Positions 1 to 11,036 of a DNA stretch of 64,000 nt are shown here, one piece after another. Made by a program: the position numbers and the translations under genes. Under the pieces are notes generated by a model. It saw only the letters and a list, made by a program, of their open reading frames with translations. It did no database searches and was not told the origin of the DNA. The number at the start of each line of letters is the position of its first letter. Positions within the stretch are counted from its first letter, which is position 1. The stretch lies in the NCBI GenBank assembly GCA_946800325.1, contig OX326956.1, positions 12,317,167 through 12,381,166 of the forward strand, written 5' to 3'. This DNA comes from Luzula sylvatica (Eukaryota; Streptophyta; Magnoliopsida; Poales; Juncaceae).

Positions 1-175
1 CTTCCGGAGAAGCAGGAAAGGAAAAGACGGCTATGATGCCGAATTTCTTGGGGATGAAAAGCAAAACGGAGAGGAGAAAGATCAAAATGGAGAGCGAGAA
101 GAAGGTTGATGTGCTCACAAGGATGAGTTGATAGAGGGAATTGGAGCACTGGGTGGAACAAATAATTATCAGGAA
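1..175 (-). CDS. possible exon of a membrane protein, cut by the window edge
   Basis: On the minus strand one frame stays open from about 175 down to base 1. It reads as a hydrophobic stretch (a run rich in L, I, F, S, V, then FIPKKFGIIAVFSFP), and an AG acceptor-like site lies just upstream near 176. GC content is higher than in the DNA to its right. This would fit one exon of a multi-pass membrane protein continuing to the left of the window. I do not recognise the family, and there is no in-frame ATG. It could also be chance. Confidence 0.22.
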
Positions 176-224
176 CGAGAAGGTCGGGCAATAACCTACT
201 CAATTCATTCATATTATTTTTTGA

Positions 225-300
225 TATTTTTTTCATCATTATCATCACATTTTCATCATCGTCGTCACCATTCTCATCATATCATCATCATCATCATATA
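225..300. repeat. CAT/ATC trinucleotide simple repeat
   Basis: Imperfect run of CAT/ATC triplets in an AT-rich stretch. The bases from 300 to about 900 hold no gene that I can support. Confidence 0.7.
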
Positions 301-894
301 ACAAAGCAATTATGTAATGATATGCGAGTATACATTTTTTGACCATGGTGCGTAATGTATATACGTTTACAAGCTACGAGAATAACGTGACAGCTATTCA
401 AATAAAACATACAAAATTGGATGCTCAAAATGAAATGTTGGAGCATATTACGTGGTTTATTACTTGGCAATGCTGTTGGAAAAGTGAAAAATTCACAAAA
501 AATAACAAATTAAAGTGCACATGTTATGTGGTTTATTACTTGGAAATACTATATGATGATGTAATATATTTTCCAGCAAACATCTCCAAATATGTTTGGA
601 ATCAATGATAGTAAAAAGTATGCAATGATTTAATTGTTCACATGATACATCTTGGAATTCACTTCAAAACAATGATAAAAAAAAAAAATTTACTGCGATT
701 TAATTCTTGATATGATGCAAAAAACAATATGTTTTTCGTGTTGTAAATTAGATATGTAATATGTAATTTTCTAATATATCTTGAATTATACTTGGATTGA
801 ATGAGGAAATAAAATCTGACAAAAAGATAAATAATAGTAAGGATATAAAAACAAAACGAATCAAAATTACTGATGTGATGATGTTTATAAACAA

Positions 895-1025
895 TGAAAA
901 ATACCGAATACAAATACGAAATACCAATACAATACGAAATATGAATGTCAATACAAAAAACGAAAACGAAAAATAAATATGAATACCAATCTCAATACGT
1001 ACTACGAACTACAAAATACAGATAG
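895..1025. repeat. degenerate AATACGA-type short repeat
   Basis: About 15 loosely spaced copies of AATACGA/AATACCAA occur in 130 bases. The motif resembles the GATACG-rich ends of the elements at 17450, 49290 and 58440, so this may be a decayed end of the same kind of element. Confidence 0.45.
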
Positions 1026-1139
1026 CGGGCTACAAAGTTACAACGCACACCATTTTGGCAATAAAATAAATAATATCGGTGTAGTGTGGCGTTTAGAGAA
1101 GCTATTTGCAACCATAATTTTTATATAAAAAGTATAAAC

Positions 1140-1855
1140 TTAGTCCAACAAAATTATACAAAATAGTATTCATGTAAAAAAGTGTAACTTAAAAGATGTA
1201 TATACATACATAAAAGTACATCATACTTCATACATATAAAAAAATATATGACATGTATTGTATTTAAAACATGTATTCATACATCTAAAAAGGTATATCA
1301 TGCTTGTAAAAAGATATAACGTATATTGTATTTAAAAAGATATATCATAGATCTAAAAGGTGTAAGACAAATCTATAAAGATATCACATAAAGATATATC
1401 ATACATAGAATAGAAAAAGATATAACATGTATCTAAAAAGTTAACATATATTGTATTTTTTTTAAAAAACATCATACATCCAAAAAGTAAAATATGCATC
1501 TAAACTAGTACAACACGTAAAGATCATACATGTCAAGAAGGTATAACATATATTGTATTATAAAAATATATATCATACATCTAAAAGGTATAAAATACAT
1601 CTAAAAATATATAACAAATAAAAATACCTCATACATGTGAAAATGTACAGCATACATCTACAAAGTATAACATATATTGTATTTCAAAAACATGTCTCAT
1701 ACATCCAAAAAGTATAACACATCAAGATATATCATAGATGTGAAAATGTATAACATACATCTAAAAAATATAACATTCATTTTAAATATACATGTAAAAA
1801 AATATAACATGCATTTAATAAGGTATCATACATTTTAAAAAGGATAAATCATAGA
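1140..1855. repeat. AT-rich degenerate tandem array (ACATCTAAAAAGTATAAC)
   Basis: A short motif close to CATACATCTAAAAAGTATAA, often followed by CATATATTGTATTT, repeats across more than 700 bases. The TATTGTATT segment recurs near 1256, 1325, 1449, 1552 and 1675, which suggests a loose higher-order period of about 70-125 bases. No open reading frame of note. It looks like a decayed satellite-like or transposon-internal array. Confidence 0.65.
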
Positions 1856-2099
1856 TGTACTTTTTGGAGTGTGCATGGAGCACACCAAATACGACCAAAA
1901 TTGAAAAAAAAAAAAATCAAATTGTCCCGTGTCGATTTCCTATTGTTGGCGACCCGGGCGTGCAAACCACGAGAGGCCGAATCATTTCTCATTATTTTTT
2001 TACACTTTTACCCTTTCGATCTTTTATCTAATTTCAAATTGTTTTCTGAATAATTAAACTAAATGACATGAAAAATGCATGAAAAACTAGATCTTAGAC

Positions 2100-2300
2100 T
2101 CACAAAATCGCTGCTCTCACATTATTGACAAACCTCCTTCTCTTCGCCGGTCTTTCCAAGTATTCCAAATATATAATCTTCGGAGACCAGATCTTAGTAA
2201 AGAGCAGCAGCAAAAAGAAAGATGATGAATGTCAACAGCGGATCCACGAATAAAGGTGAGTACTCGGTATAACTCATGTTGTTGTGTATAAACAAGTATA
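2100..2300 (-). mobile_element. remnant of a LINE 3' end (zf-RVT tail)
   Basis: Minus-strand translation gives IWNTWKDR followed, after a frameshift, by RRRFVNNVRAAIL. This resembles the tail of the zinc-binding region of plant LINE reverse transcriptases (W-x-x-WK-x-RN-x-R-x-F). It is frameshifted, short and without a clear poly(A). Compare the clear copies at 11588, 13393 and 23868. Confidence 0.4.
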
Positions 2301-2370
2301 GACAAGTGCGGGCGAATATGGTGCGAGGATAATAGATATGAATTTTGAGTGAATAAATTCGAATTTAGAA

Positions 2371-2493
2371 ATGTCTGATAATGAGAGTGATTTCGAAAAA
2401 TTTGATGAAGTCGAAGTTAATAAAAATAATGAGAAGCAAAAAAGGGTAAATCGGCTGTTATTCTCGGAGCTAGTTACAAAGATAATTGATTAA
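2371..2493 (+). CDS. very short acidic ORF, unrecognised
   Basis: Forty codons starting MSDNESDFEKFDEVEV and ending ELVTKIID. The composition (acidic, then lysine-rich) is unlike random AT-rich sequence and resembles the N-terminus of some transposase-derived proteins. It has no other support and could be a fragment of a lost element. Confidence 0.15.
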   Translation: MSDNESDFEKFDEVEVNKNNEKQKRVNRLLFSELVTKIID

Positions 2494-3764
2494 AATGGTT
2501 AATTTATTTATGAAATAATTTATCCGTTATATTTAATTTATTTATTGTGGAAGTAATTTTGTTTTATGGTTACTGGTCAATTGGTTGTGTTATTAGTTGG
2601 TAAATTCGTTTTTAATTTTTTTGGAATTATTCAAATGATTGAGAATACAAAAAAAAAAGTTGTCTAACAGATAAAATAATTGAAGTGCTAATTATATTTC
2701 TTTTCTTGAGCTTGGTGTTTGTTTATATCTAAAGATTTTGATTAAACAAAATGATGGCTTGTTCATTTAGATCTCTTAATTGTCTTCTCGAGTTTTATTT
2801 TCAACTAAGGTGCTCCTAGTATAAAACAAAGAGGAAACTAAAAAAAAAATCATTTATAATTGTCAATAAATTCATAGTCTAGTTGGTTGTGTGTGATATT
2901 AAAAAATTATATTTTGTGAGAAATTGTGAATTCAAGTTTCATTGACATCAATGGATGGAGAATCACTGAGGCTTCTATATTTACTCTTTTTTGTTTGTAT
3001 TATTTGCTGATTATTGTTTATTTAATTGAACAAAATCCAAAATTTAGCAAGTCCGAGTCATGTCCAAAGGAAAATATAAACTTAAAAAGAAAAATGCTCA
3101 AAAACAGAAATTATTGAAGAAATTTAAAAGGTTTAGGGAAAAATTAAACATTAATTCAATGCGAAAATGGATTTTCTTGTAATAAACATTTGATGAACAG
3201 AATATTTTGTTAAGGAATTGTTTTTACTGAGTCAAAGTAATATGAAGTTTTCCACGAACTAATAGAAAGTCATTATTGACAACATTTTTTTATCAATGGA
3301 AAAATAAAATAAAAGTTCAAATGCAAGCTCAAAATTTGTGTATTTTGACTCAGTTTAATGGTAATATCAATATATATATTAACTTATGATTATAATGCTA
3401 ACCTGCACCCCATTATGAAATAAACATCAATTTATGTACTTCATGGTCCTTGGAAATGTAGATTGGTTCCCTACTAATCCTGTTGTATTTAGTTCACTTT
3501 GATTGGGGAATATTTGTTTGCGTCATCTTCTCTATTTTTATCACTTGACTTGCTGACATTCTGTACATATATCATAATAAACTCGAATTGAAAATGAATA
3601 TGTATTTCTTTACATTAGAAGAAATGCATCTATATATTTTCTAATCTTTTTTTTTTTGCGTAGACTGGATAGCTTCTATGAGCACCATTGACGAAGTGTT
3701 TTCAGAGAAAGCAAGACATAATCAAGATAAAATAAATAAAAATAACATATACATGAAAGAAGAT

Positions 3765-3772
3765 TATAAATA
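3765..3772 (+). promoter_or_regulatory. TATA box of the extra promoter copy
   Basis: TATAAATA lies about 53 bases before the ATG at 3825. The same box, at nearly the same distance, precedes the other four subtilase copies. Confidence 0.55.
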
Positions 3773-3824
3773 TAGTATAGGAATTATCATTTTGAACAAA
3801 TTATCTGATCTTCTTTATCCATCA

Positions 3825-3863
3825 ATGGCCATTTCCCTAATTCTTCTTGCCATCCTTCTCTAA
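3825..3863 (+). pseudogene. subtilase start fragment (12 codons then stop)
   Basis: ATG opens MAISLILLAILL, the start of the subtilase signal peptide, and is followed directly by TAA because the tandem duplication junction cuts in here. No protease sequence follows. If the promoter is active it would make only a short non-coding-like transcript or a read-through into the next copy. Confidence 0.7.
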
Positions 3864-4797
3864 AAAGAATTTTGATTAAACAAATGATGACGTGTTCAAG
3901 TGTCATTTTCAACTAAGGTGCTCCTGGTATAAAATAAAGAGGAAATTAAAAAAAAAAACTCTTATGATTGCCAATGGATCCATAACTTACTTGGTGGTGT
4001 GTGAGACTAAAAAATCATATGTTATAAGAGGTTGTAGGTTCAAGTGTCATTGTCATCAATTAATGGAGAACCATCGAGCCTTCTCCATTTACTCATTTGT
4101 TCCATTTACTCATTTGTGTTCGTATTATTTGATGATTATTGTTTGTTTAATTGGATAAAATAAAAAATGTAGCAAGCCCGAGTCCTGTCCAAAGGAAAAT
4201 ATAAAATAAAAGAAAAATGCTCAAATACGGAAATTATTGAAGAAATTTAGAAGGTTTAGGGAAAAATTAAACATTAATTCAATGCGAAAATGGATTTTCT
4301 TGTTATAAACATTTGATGAACAGAATATTTTGTTAAGGAATTGTTTTTAGTCAAAATAATTTGAAGTTTTCCACAAACTAATAGAAAGTCATTATTGAGA
4401 ACATTTTTATCAATAGAAAAATAAAATAAAAGTTCAAATGCAAGCTCAAAATTTGTGTATTTTGACTCAGTTTAATGGATATATCAATATATATTAACTT
4501 GTGATTATAATCCAAACCTGCACCCCATTAACTTTGATTGGGAAATATTTGTTTGCATCATCTTCTCTATTTTATCATTTGACTTGCTGACCTTCTTTAC
4601 ATATATCATAATAAACTCGAATTGAAAATTAATATGTATTTTTTTACATTAGAATAAATGCATCTATATATTTTCTAATCTTTTTTTTTTTCGTAGACTG
4701 GATAACTTCTATGAGCACCATTGACGAAGTGTTTTCAGAGAAAGCAAGACATAATCAAGATAAAATAAATAAAAAGAACATATACATGAAAGAAGAT

Positions 4798-4805
4798 TAT
4801 AAATA
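4798..4805 (+). promoter_or_regulatory. TATA box of subtilase pseudogene A
   Basis: TATAAATA about 51 bases before the ATG at 4856, conserved with the other copies in the array. Confidence 0.55.
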
Positions 4806-4855
4806 GTATAGGAATTATCATTTTGAACAAATTATCTGATCTTCATTATCCATCA

Positions 4856-6190
4856 ATGGCCATTTCCCTTATTCTTCTTGCCATCCTTCTCTCATCTTTT
4901 TCACCACTAACTGTTAGCAGTTCATCGGACTCGCTAAAAACATATATAGTTGGGGCTAGCAGTGTAGATCGGGCTCTACGGTCGGTTATTAAAGTCATCA
5001 TACCAACCCGGTAATTTTACTTCAATTGTCGTCCCAATTGTCTTTCCTGGCGCATCGGGAGGTTACGAGGCTGCCTATTGTATGCCTGGGTCGCTTGATG
5101 AAATTGATGTGCGAGGTAAGATTGTAATTTGTGATATATACATATGGCAAGTGCAAATAGATGTGGTCAAGGATGCGGGGGTGCGGGTATTATTCTGATT
5201 GATGATATATATGGTGGAGCAAGTACATTCGATTATCCCATAGAAATTCCAGGATCGTTTGTTAACTTTACTAATGGTATAGTCCTAAAAGGTCTTGCCA
5301 TTACCGGTACAAATCCCAAGGCATCAATTATATTCAAAGGTACCGTGCTAGAAACACCCTTAGCCCCTATAGTTGCTTCCTTTTCTTCACGAGGACCCAA
5401 TTATGTAGATCCATACATATTGAAACCCGACATTATAGGGCCTGGGTTAAATATTCTTGCAGCCTGGCCTTTTTTGGTTGGGCCTTCTAGCCCAGGTGAC
5501 TATTTTAATATGATTTCCGGTACTTCTATGGCCACGCCACACCTTAGCGGCATCGCAACCCTACTGAAAAGTATGCATTCTACTTGGTCTCCCGCAATGA
5601 TAAAATCAGCCATCATGACAACAGCTTATTTGATTGGAAATGATGGTAAACCAATTGTCGATCAGTCACTTAAGCCTGCAAACTTTTTTAGTATTGGATC
5701 GGGCCATGTCAACCCATCAAAAGCAAATAATCCGGGACTTGTGTATGACATAAACACTAATGATTATATAAACTATCTTTGTGGTTTGAGCTATAGTCAT
5801 GCACAAGTAAGCGCCGTTCTTCGTCGAAATGTAACTTGTTTAGGTGTCCCAAAAACCTCCAGTGTAGACCTGAACTTACCATCATTCACGTTGCAACTCA
5901 ATAAAACAAACAACTACATAGTTCACACCAAGCGAACCGTAATAAATGTTGGAGTTCCAATTTCGAAGTATACCGTTAAGATTGCGATCAATGCCCAAGT
6001 AGAGGTAGAGGTGAAACCGAACACGCTATATTTCACGAGTGTTAACGAAACTGCAGAATACTCAGTTGTCTTCAAGAGTTCTGGTTTAGCGGTCAAGAAG
6101 GTTTATCATGGTTATCTAACATGGATATCGTCAGATGGATCTACAACCGTTGGAAGCCCCTTGGTGATTGCAGTCGGCAATCTTTTCTAA
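4856..6190 (+). pseudogene. subtilisin-like protease (SBT1 type) pseudogene with internal deletions
   Basis: The first 32 or so codons (signal peptide and the start of the I9 propeptide, ending KTYIV) join directly to the middle of exon 3 (GASSVDRAL). Exon 2, both introns, the rest of exon 1 and the Asp and His active-site residues are lost. The joint falls on AGTT, shared by both parental sites. A second deletion, of 32 bases between two GTC triplets near 5003, shifts the frame and gives a stop at 5012-5014. A missing G in a G run near 5176 brings the original frame back. From there to 6190 the frame is open and includes the Ser motif [11 protein letters not shown] and the C-terminal fibronectin-like domain. 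An isolated ATG at 5144 could start a 348-residue product, but it would lack two catalytic residues. Dead as a protease. Confidence 0.88.
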
Positions 6191-6808
6191 TTTCATGAGC
6201 GTATATTTGTATGTAATGTGATTTGTGAAGTACACATTCATTGTTTTGTTTTTGTTTATTTCTTTATTCAATGTCATTGATTCAAACTAAAGAGCATGCT
6301 TCCATTGTCAGTTTCCTAAGCATGTTATTGTTTTTGTTAAGACTATCATTCTATTTTTGATGCCTTTAAGAAAATGAAGATGGTCTGGCCTCGAAGTTAA
6401 CTGGTGCAAATCGGACTTTGTCTCCGTAGCAATACTATATCAACTAGAGTAGTGATTTTTTATGGCATGCCATGATTTTTAAACCTTAAATTTAACACAT
6501 TTATGCATGTGTTTGACACATTAATTTATAATTTGATCATTCTAATTTATGATTTACATTCAATTATCATGTTATTAAGATGTTAATTCATAAGATGTTA
6601 AAGCGTAATCACGTCATCAAACCTTTTGGAAAAGATTTCGAGGATAGGTCCAACATTTGCTTATCATTTATCAACTAATAGTAGGCGTAGAGTACAATGT
6701 CCTAAAATCTCTTTCAACCTATAATACAACATATCAACACCCGAAATTGGAAATTACATACTTCCCAACTTATTACATTCTTGCTACCTGATTAATACCA
6801 ATCCAAGA
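6191..6808. other. intergenic; contains one MITE copy
   Basis: This is the 3' flank of pseudogene A. About 6500-6690 resembles the MITE family seen at 9430 and 50140 (CACATTAATTTAT, AATTTATGATT, AAGATGTTAA, TCACGTCATCAA, GGTCCAACATTTGC). Terminal repeats are weak here, so this copy is old. Nothing else seen. Confidence 0.45.
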
Positions 6809-7318
6809 CACTACAACAGATTGGTGTATTACCGACGGGCGTCTATTATTACCGACGGATGGTAGCTGATATTTCTATCTACTTGCGTTAGGCCGTCGCA
6901 AAAGACCATTACCGACCGTTATTTTTACCGACGGACCGTAGGCGTAAATTGATATTTATTAGCGACCGCGTTTTCGCCCACAGCCCGTCGCAAAAGACCA
7001 TTACCGACTGTTGTTTTCTCCCTCAGCCCGTCGGCAAAGCTCATTACCGACCGGAATTCCGCCCTCGGCCCGTCGTAAAAGGCCTTTCCCTATTATCCTC
7101 GGCCCGTCGGTAATGCACTTTCTCCCTCAGCCCATCGGTAAAGCCCAATACCGACCGGAATGCCTCCCTCGGCCCGTCGGTAAAGTCCAATATCGACCGT
7201 AATTCCCCCCTCGGCCCGTCGGTAAAATCCAATACCGACCGTTTGACTTCCCCTCGGCCCGTCGGTAATTCACGGTAGCCTCGGCCCGTCGGTAATAGTT
7301 TGCTAACCCGGTGACCTT
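6809..7318 (+). mobile_element. left terminal region of a CACTA (En/Spm) transposon
   Basis: The terminus CACTACAACAGATTGG is followed by about 20 tandemly spaced copies of ACCGACGG/ACCGACCG and their complement CCGTCGG, typical of subterminal transposase-binding repeats in plant CACTA elements. At 7319 the sequence becomes CT-rich and then a T-rich, intron-like stretch. I find no matching inverse terminus (ending TTGTAGTG) before 9430, so the element is truncated or its right end is unrecognisable. No transposase domain is readable. Confidence 0.72.
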
Positions 7319-8021
7319 TTCTTTACCCGCTCTCTCCTCTCTCCTCTTTCCTTCTCTCTCTCGGTCCCCTTTCCTCTTTCCTCTTTCCTTCTCTCTCTCG
7401 GTCCCCTCTTTCTCCCTCTCGGTTTTTTCCTCATCCCCCTTTCTTACTTTTGCTGTTGAGTGAGTGTGGTGTGTGCTGAGGAGGTTGTGGTGGTGGAGCT
7501 TGGCCGAGGAGAAGGTGGCGGTGGACCCTGCCCGGTGTGGTGGTGGTTCTTTTCTTCTCTTGCCTCTTTTTTTCTCTGATGGTGGTTGTGAGCTCGGAAA
7601 CTCGGGATTTAGGTAACTGTTTTATCTCTATTTTTGTTGAAGTTTATTTGTTTGGATTTTTTTTTTTTGGCCTAGATAATCTTAAATCTGGTGTGTTTGG
7701 GTATTTAATCTATCTTTTTTCTTCTGTTTTTATTTCTTTTTTAAACAATTAATTAACTAATTTTCGACTGTTTTTTAAATTTGTTCTTTTTTAGTTCGAT
7801 TTGTTTACTGTTTTTTAACAATTTATTTATGTAACTTTAATCTAATTTGTTATTTTTGAAGTATTTTTTATTAAAAAAAAATTTGTGTTTTTTTCATTTA
7901 TGTTCTAATAAGTTGATTTTTTTTTACATTCTTTTCTAATTTTTTCGACTGTTTTTTCGTTTTAAATTATTATATAGGTCTTTTGATATGTTTTTTTAAG
8001 AAATAATATGTAACAGTTTTG
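7319..8021 (+). other. probable internal leader of the CACTA element
   Basis: CT-rich leader (7319-7450), then a GGTGGTGG-rich stretch, then T-rich sequence that looks like an intron. A 71-codon frame at 7537 has low-complexity hydrophobic content and no recognisable domain, so I do not call it a gene. Confidence 0.35.
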
Positions 8022-8674
8022 TGAAAGAAAATATGGCTTAAGAATTAACTTGGAAGAATTTATATAATTAGGCAAATATACAATCAGAATTGGGCCAGTT
8101 CATAATCTGGGCCCGCTCAGAATTTAGGATTTTAATCTAATTTCTAATAATTAGATTTTAATTAGAATTTTGGGCTTATTCTGATTTTATTTAGTTTTGG
8201 GCTTTAATTCTGAAATTAGGGTTTCTTAACCTAATTTCGGATTTAACCTAAAATTGCCTATATATATATTCAGAATTTCATTTTTCTCTCTCTTCTCTCT
8301 CCAATTTTCTGACCTAATTCGGCTGCCGAATTTTCTCTCTTTCACACAAAACCGAAACTGAGATCTGGAGAGTTTTTTAGCAGAGTTTCTGAGCAAGTTC
8401 TTGAGAGGAATAATCATGACATCGACTAGAACGGTGTTGGCGGTTTCGATCAGACGAAATCAAGGTGGACACGAGTAGAGAGAGTGCAAGAGCAATCCTT
8501 GGAGAAGGTTCACGAAATCTGGATAAGTAGGCTTCACGTACTAACTTGTACGAGGTAAAATTCTGAATAACTCTTCCTTTTTCGTGGTTTTCGAGTATGA
8601 TCCAGGGTAGAATTAGGTTATACATACGAAATAATTCCGCTGCAAACCTCTAAATTCGTGTGTATAATCCTACA
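8022..8674 (+). mobile_element. solo LTR, Copia-like, copy 1 (TSD TTTTG)
   Basis: A 653-base unit starts TGAAAGAAAATATGG and ends ATAATCCTACA, so it has the TG...CA ends of an LTR. It is flanked on both sides by TTTTG (8017-8021 and 8675-8679), a perfect 5-base target duplication. A 638-base copy of the same unit lies inverted at 48475-49112 with its own different target duplication. No primer-binding site or gag-pol follows, so it is a solo LTR formed by LTR-LTR recombination. It sits within sequence that appears to belong to the CACTA element. The Copia assignment is by general look only. Confidence 0.85.
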
Positions 8675-8679
8675 TTTTG

Positions 8680-9430
8680 GTGTATAGCTGTTGGTTTTTT
8701 TTTTTTGTAAATTCTGTTTTTTTTATAAATTTCACTATGTAGGTTATTTTCTTAGTATTTTGACCATTGTTTTTTTCGTTGTCTTCTAATAACTAGATTT
8801 ATTTGTTTTGTTCACATTTTGTATTGTTTGTTTGAACTGTTTTTGTTTAAATTTTATTATTATGTAGGTTTGTTTACTAGTTTTTTTAACAAATAATATT
8901 CTACTATTTTTTAAAGGTTCTGTTTTCTATGAGTAATTTAAGCTTCTAAATGTTTTTTAATCTTTTTTGATAGTCTGTTTTTTACTTGTTAATTTAGAAT
9001 TCTTTTTTACCTGTTATTTTTTTGTTTATTCGCTGCATTTTACTTGTTTTTTTTGCTGCATTTTTGTTGGAGTTTTTTTTTTTACTTTTGATTTTTTAGT
9101 GTATTTGTATTTTATTTTTTTTTGTCTATTATTTATATCTTGTTATTAATAATTGTTGTTAAATTATTATTTGTATGCTGATCAGGTTAATTGCTGGTTG
9201 GAGAGACAGGATTTCGAGCAAGTATTGTGGTGTCGGCAATTTTTGTTAAAAAGGTTGTTGTTTTTCACCTGTTTTATCTTCTGATTTTAGGTTTTTTATT
9301 GTTTTTTAAAACCTGTTGCTTCTAGAAGAAAATTCTTTGGGAACGGAACTAGCAAAGTATTTGGAGGAAAATGCCTAGATAATTGGAAAAAGTATATTTT
9401 CCTAGAAAACATGGCAGTTTTGGCATCAAG
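8680..9430. other. T-rich non-coding sequence
   Basis: Very T-rich on the + strand, resembling a long intron of the disrupted CACTA element. An AG followed by GTTAATTGCTGG near 9186 could be an old acceptor. No gene supported. Confidence 0.3.
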
Positions 9431-9434
9431 GGCA

Positions 9435-10740
9435 TCGAACCACAAAGAGTAGTGATGTATATTAATACTCTTTTCCAAATTTTTGATGATGTGGATATGA
9501 TTGAACACCTTCAAAATTAACACACAAAAACATAATTTAACATATTAATTTATTGTTTAATTATCTTAATTTATGATTGAACATACAACTAAAATATTAA
9601 ATCATGAATTAAAATGTTAATTTTTAAGATATTAAATCATATTCACGTCATCAAGGATGTGAGCAGACCCGGCTCAACCACGTAGCCTATGTAGGCTACG
9701 GTTGAGAGCCCCAAGAATTACAAGGCCTCGTGAATAGTTGTACTGTGTTATATTGGGGTTTGGTTTATTCGATATTTTTCTACCAAAATTTTCTACTCGC
9801 TCAACGATTTCATTCCTTCTTTGAAGATCTAAAATTTTGGCACCCATGGATTCTGAAGATTTCAGTTTTTGGCATGCTTAATTTCAGCTTTTTTTCCTTG
9901 AATTCCATGCTAGATTCTCAAGAATCACTCACGATTTATGCATACCATGTTTTCACGAGTATACCAAATTCTGCCGAATCTTGCATTCTTGATAAAGATT
10001 TTTTCTTCAATTAAATTTTTCTTTAATTTGACAATTATTTAATACCAAGAATTACCTTTCTTTCCGATTAAATATCTTGTTGTACTAGGTATGTTTCATT
10101 TCTTTTTTTTTCCAACTCAATTTAGCATTGGATTTCAATTCAATTCTGGCGAATTTTCCCTTCTTTAATCATGATTGCTCTTGCTTTCCAATTCGATTTA
10201 GCATTGGTGTTTATGATATTTGCTTTTTGTGTAAGTCAAGTTCTTTCAATTTAGTTTATTTAAATTGATCAATTTCGGATTCAGGTATAAATCAATTTAT
10301 GATTCACAAATTAAATTAATTAAATTTTTATTTATGTAGTTTTGATTAATAATTATGCAATTTCAGGTGCAAACTAATTTTGGGTTCTCGTGAAAGCAAT
10401 TTGATGATTATGCACAAATTATGTAATTTCAAATGCACAAATTCAAGGCTATTTCGATTAGAATCTCTCTACATTCAAGCTATTTTTCCCCAATTAATAT
10501 TAAACTTTAAGGTTGTCTTTTTGAAGGTAAATAATATTTTTAAGATTGTTTTTTTCTTTTTACTTGTTCTGTATGCAAATGATATTGAAAATTTTACTTA
10601 GTTTTGATTTGTTTAGATTACATAGAGCAATAAAATCCTTTCACCTTTTTTTGCCGAGAGCCTCCGAAAAACTTGAGCCGGCCCTGGATGTGAGAAAGAG
10701 ATGGGAGTATGTCCAGCATTTTCCAATCACAAAATCATAA
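9435..10740. mobile_element. MITE interrupted by a hAT element
   Basis: Outer ends carry an imperfect inverted repeat around TTGATGATGTGGATATGATT (left, about 9483) and its complement AATCATATTCACGTCATCAA (right, about 9634). The body shares AAACATAATTTAACATATT and related blocks with the uninterrupted copy at 50140-50395. The 1023-base hAT insertion at 9664 splits the right flank: the TCCAGCATTTTCC end at 10709 matches TCCAACATTTTCC at 50380. Outer boundaries are approximate. Confidence 0.55.
9664..10686. mobile_element. non-autonomous hAT transposon (8-bp TSD GATGTGAG)
   Basis: The element begins CAGACCCGGCTCAA and ends TTGAGCCGGCCCTG, whose complement is CAGGGCCGGCTCAA: a short terminal inverted repeat with one mismatch and a C-A-G start, as in hAT elements. 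It is flanked by perfect 8-base duplications GATGTGAG at 9656-9663 and 10687-10694. The 1023-base inside is AT-rich without a transposase frame or BED zinc finger, so it must depend on a helper element. Confidence 0.88.
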
Positions 10741-10750
10741 AGGGGTTATA

Positions 10751-11036
10751 TACTCAGCCCCCCAAACTCAAAAAAAAAGTCTTGATGAAGTGACAAAAGT
10801 GAGTTAAATTGATTGATTAGTACTATTAATTGACTCGATTAGCAATTTAATTGACCGTTTAATCGAATTGACACGTCAATTAATATGTACTAATATTAGC
10901 ATATTATAAATTATTTACGTGTCAATTAAACGTGTCAATTAATATTTAATCGAGACAATTAGAAAAACTAATCAATTCATTTAACTTATTTTTGCCACCT
11001 CATCAAGGCTTCTTATTTTAGTTTGGGGGGACCAAG
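10751..11036. mobile_element. MITE with ~75-base terminal inverted repeats
   Basis: Left arm TACTCAGCCCCCCAAACT... and right arm, read in reverse complement, TACTTGGTCCCCCCAAACT... stay aligned through CTTGATGA(A/G)GTG and to TTGATTAG, about 75 bases. The centre is AT-rich with TTAATTGAC and ACGTGTCAATTAA repeats. The target duplication looks like TA/TATA. There is no coding capacity. The superfamily is uncertain. Confidence 0.75.

Larger units (their letters stand above)
2733..4893 (+). repeat. tandem duplication of a subtilase promoter segment
   Basis: Two direct copies, about 2733-3862 and 3863-4893, share the order AAAGATTTTGATTAAAC, TTTTCAACTAAGGTGCTCC, GAAGTTTTCCAC, TAGACTGGATA, TATAAATA and finally ATGGCCATTTCC. 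The first copy is about 100 bases longer. The duplication junction falls just after CTTCTCT in the twelfth codon of the first copy. Each copy therefore carries a whole promoter and a start codon; only the second continues into subtilase sequence. Confidence 0.75.

Noticed and set aside
4823..5014. A possible 63-codon protein overlapping the pseudogene start
   Set aside because: It is the fused signal peptide and exon 3 fragment before the frameshift stop, not a separate gene.
7011..7232. Short frames on both strands in the CACTA terminus
   Set aside because: They are made by ACCGACGG/CCGTCGG subterminal repeats.
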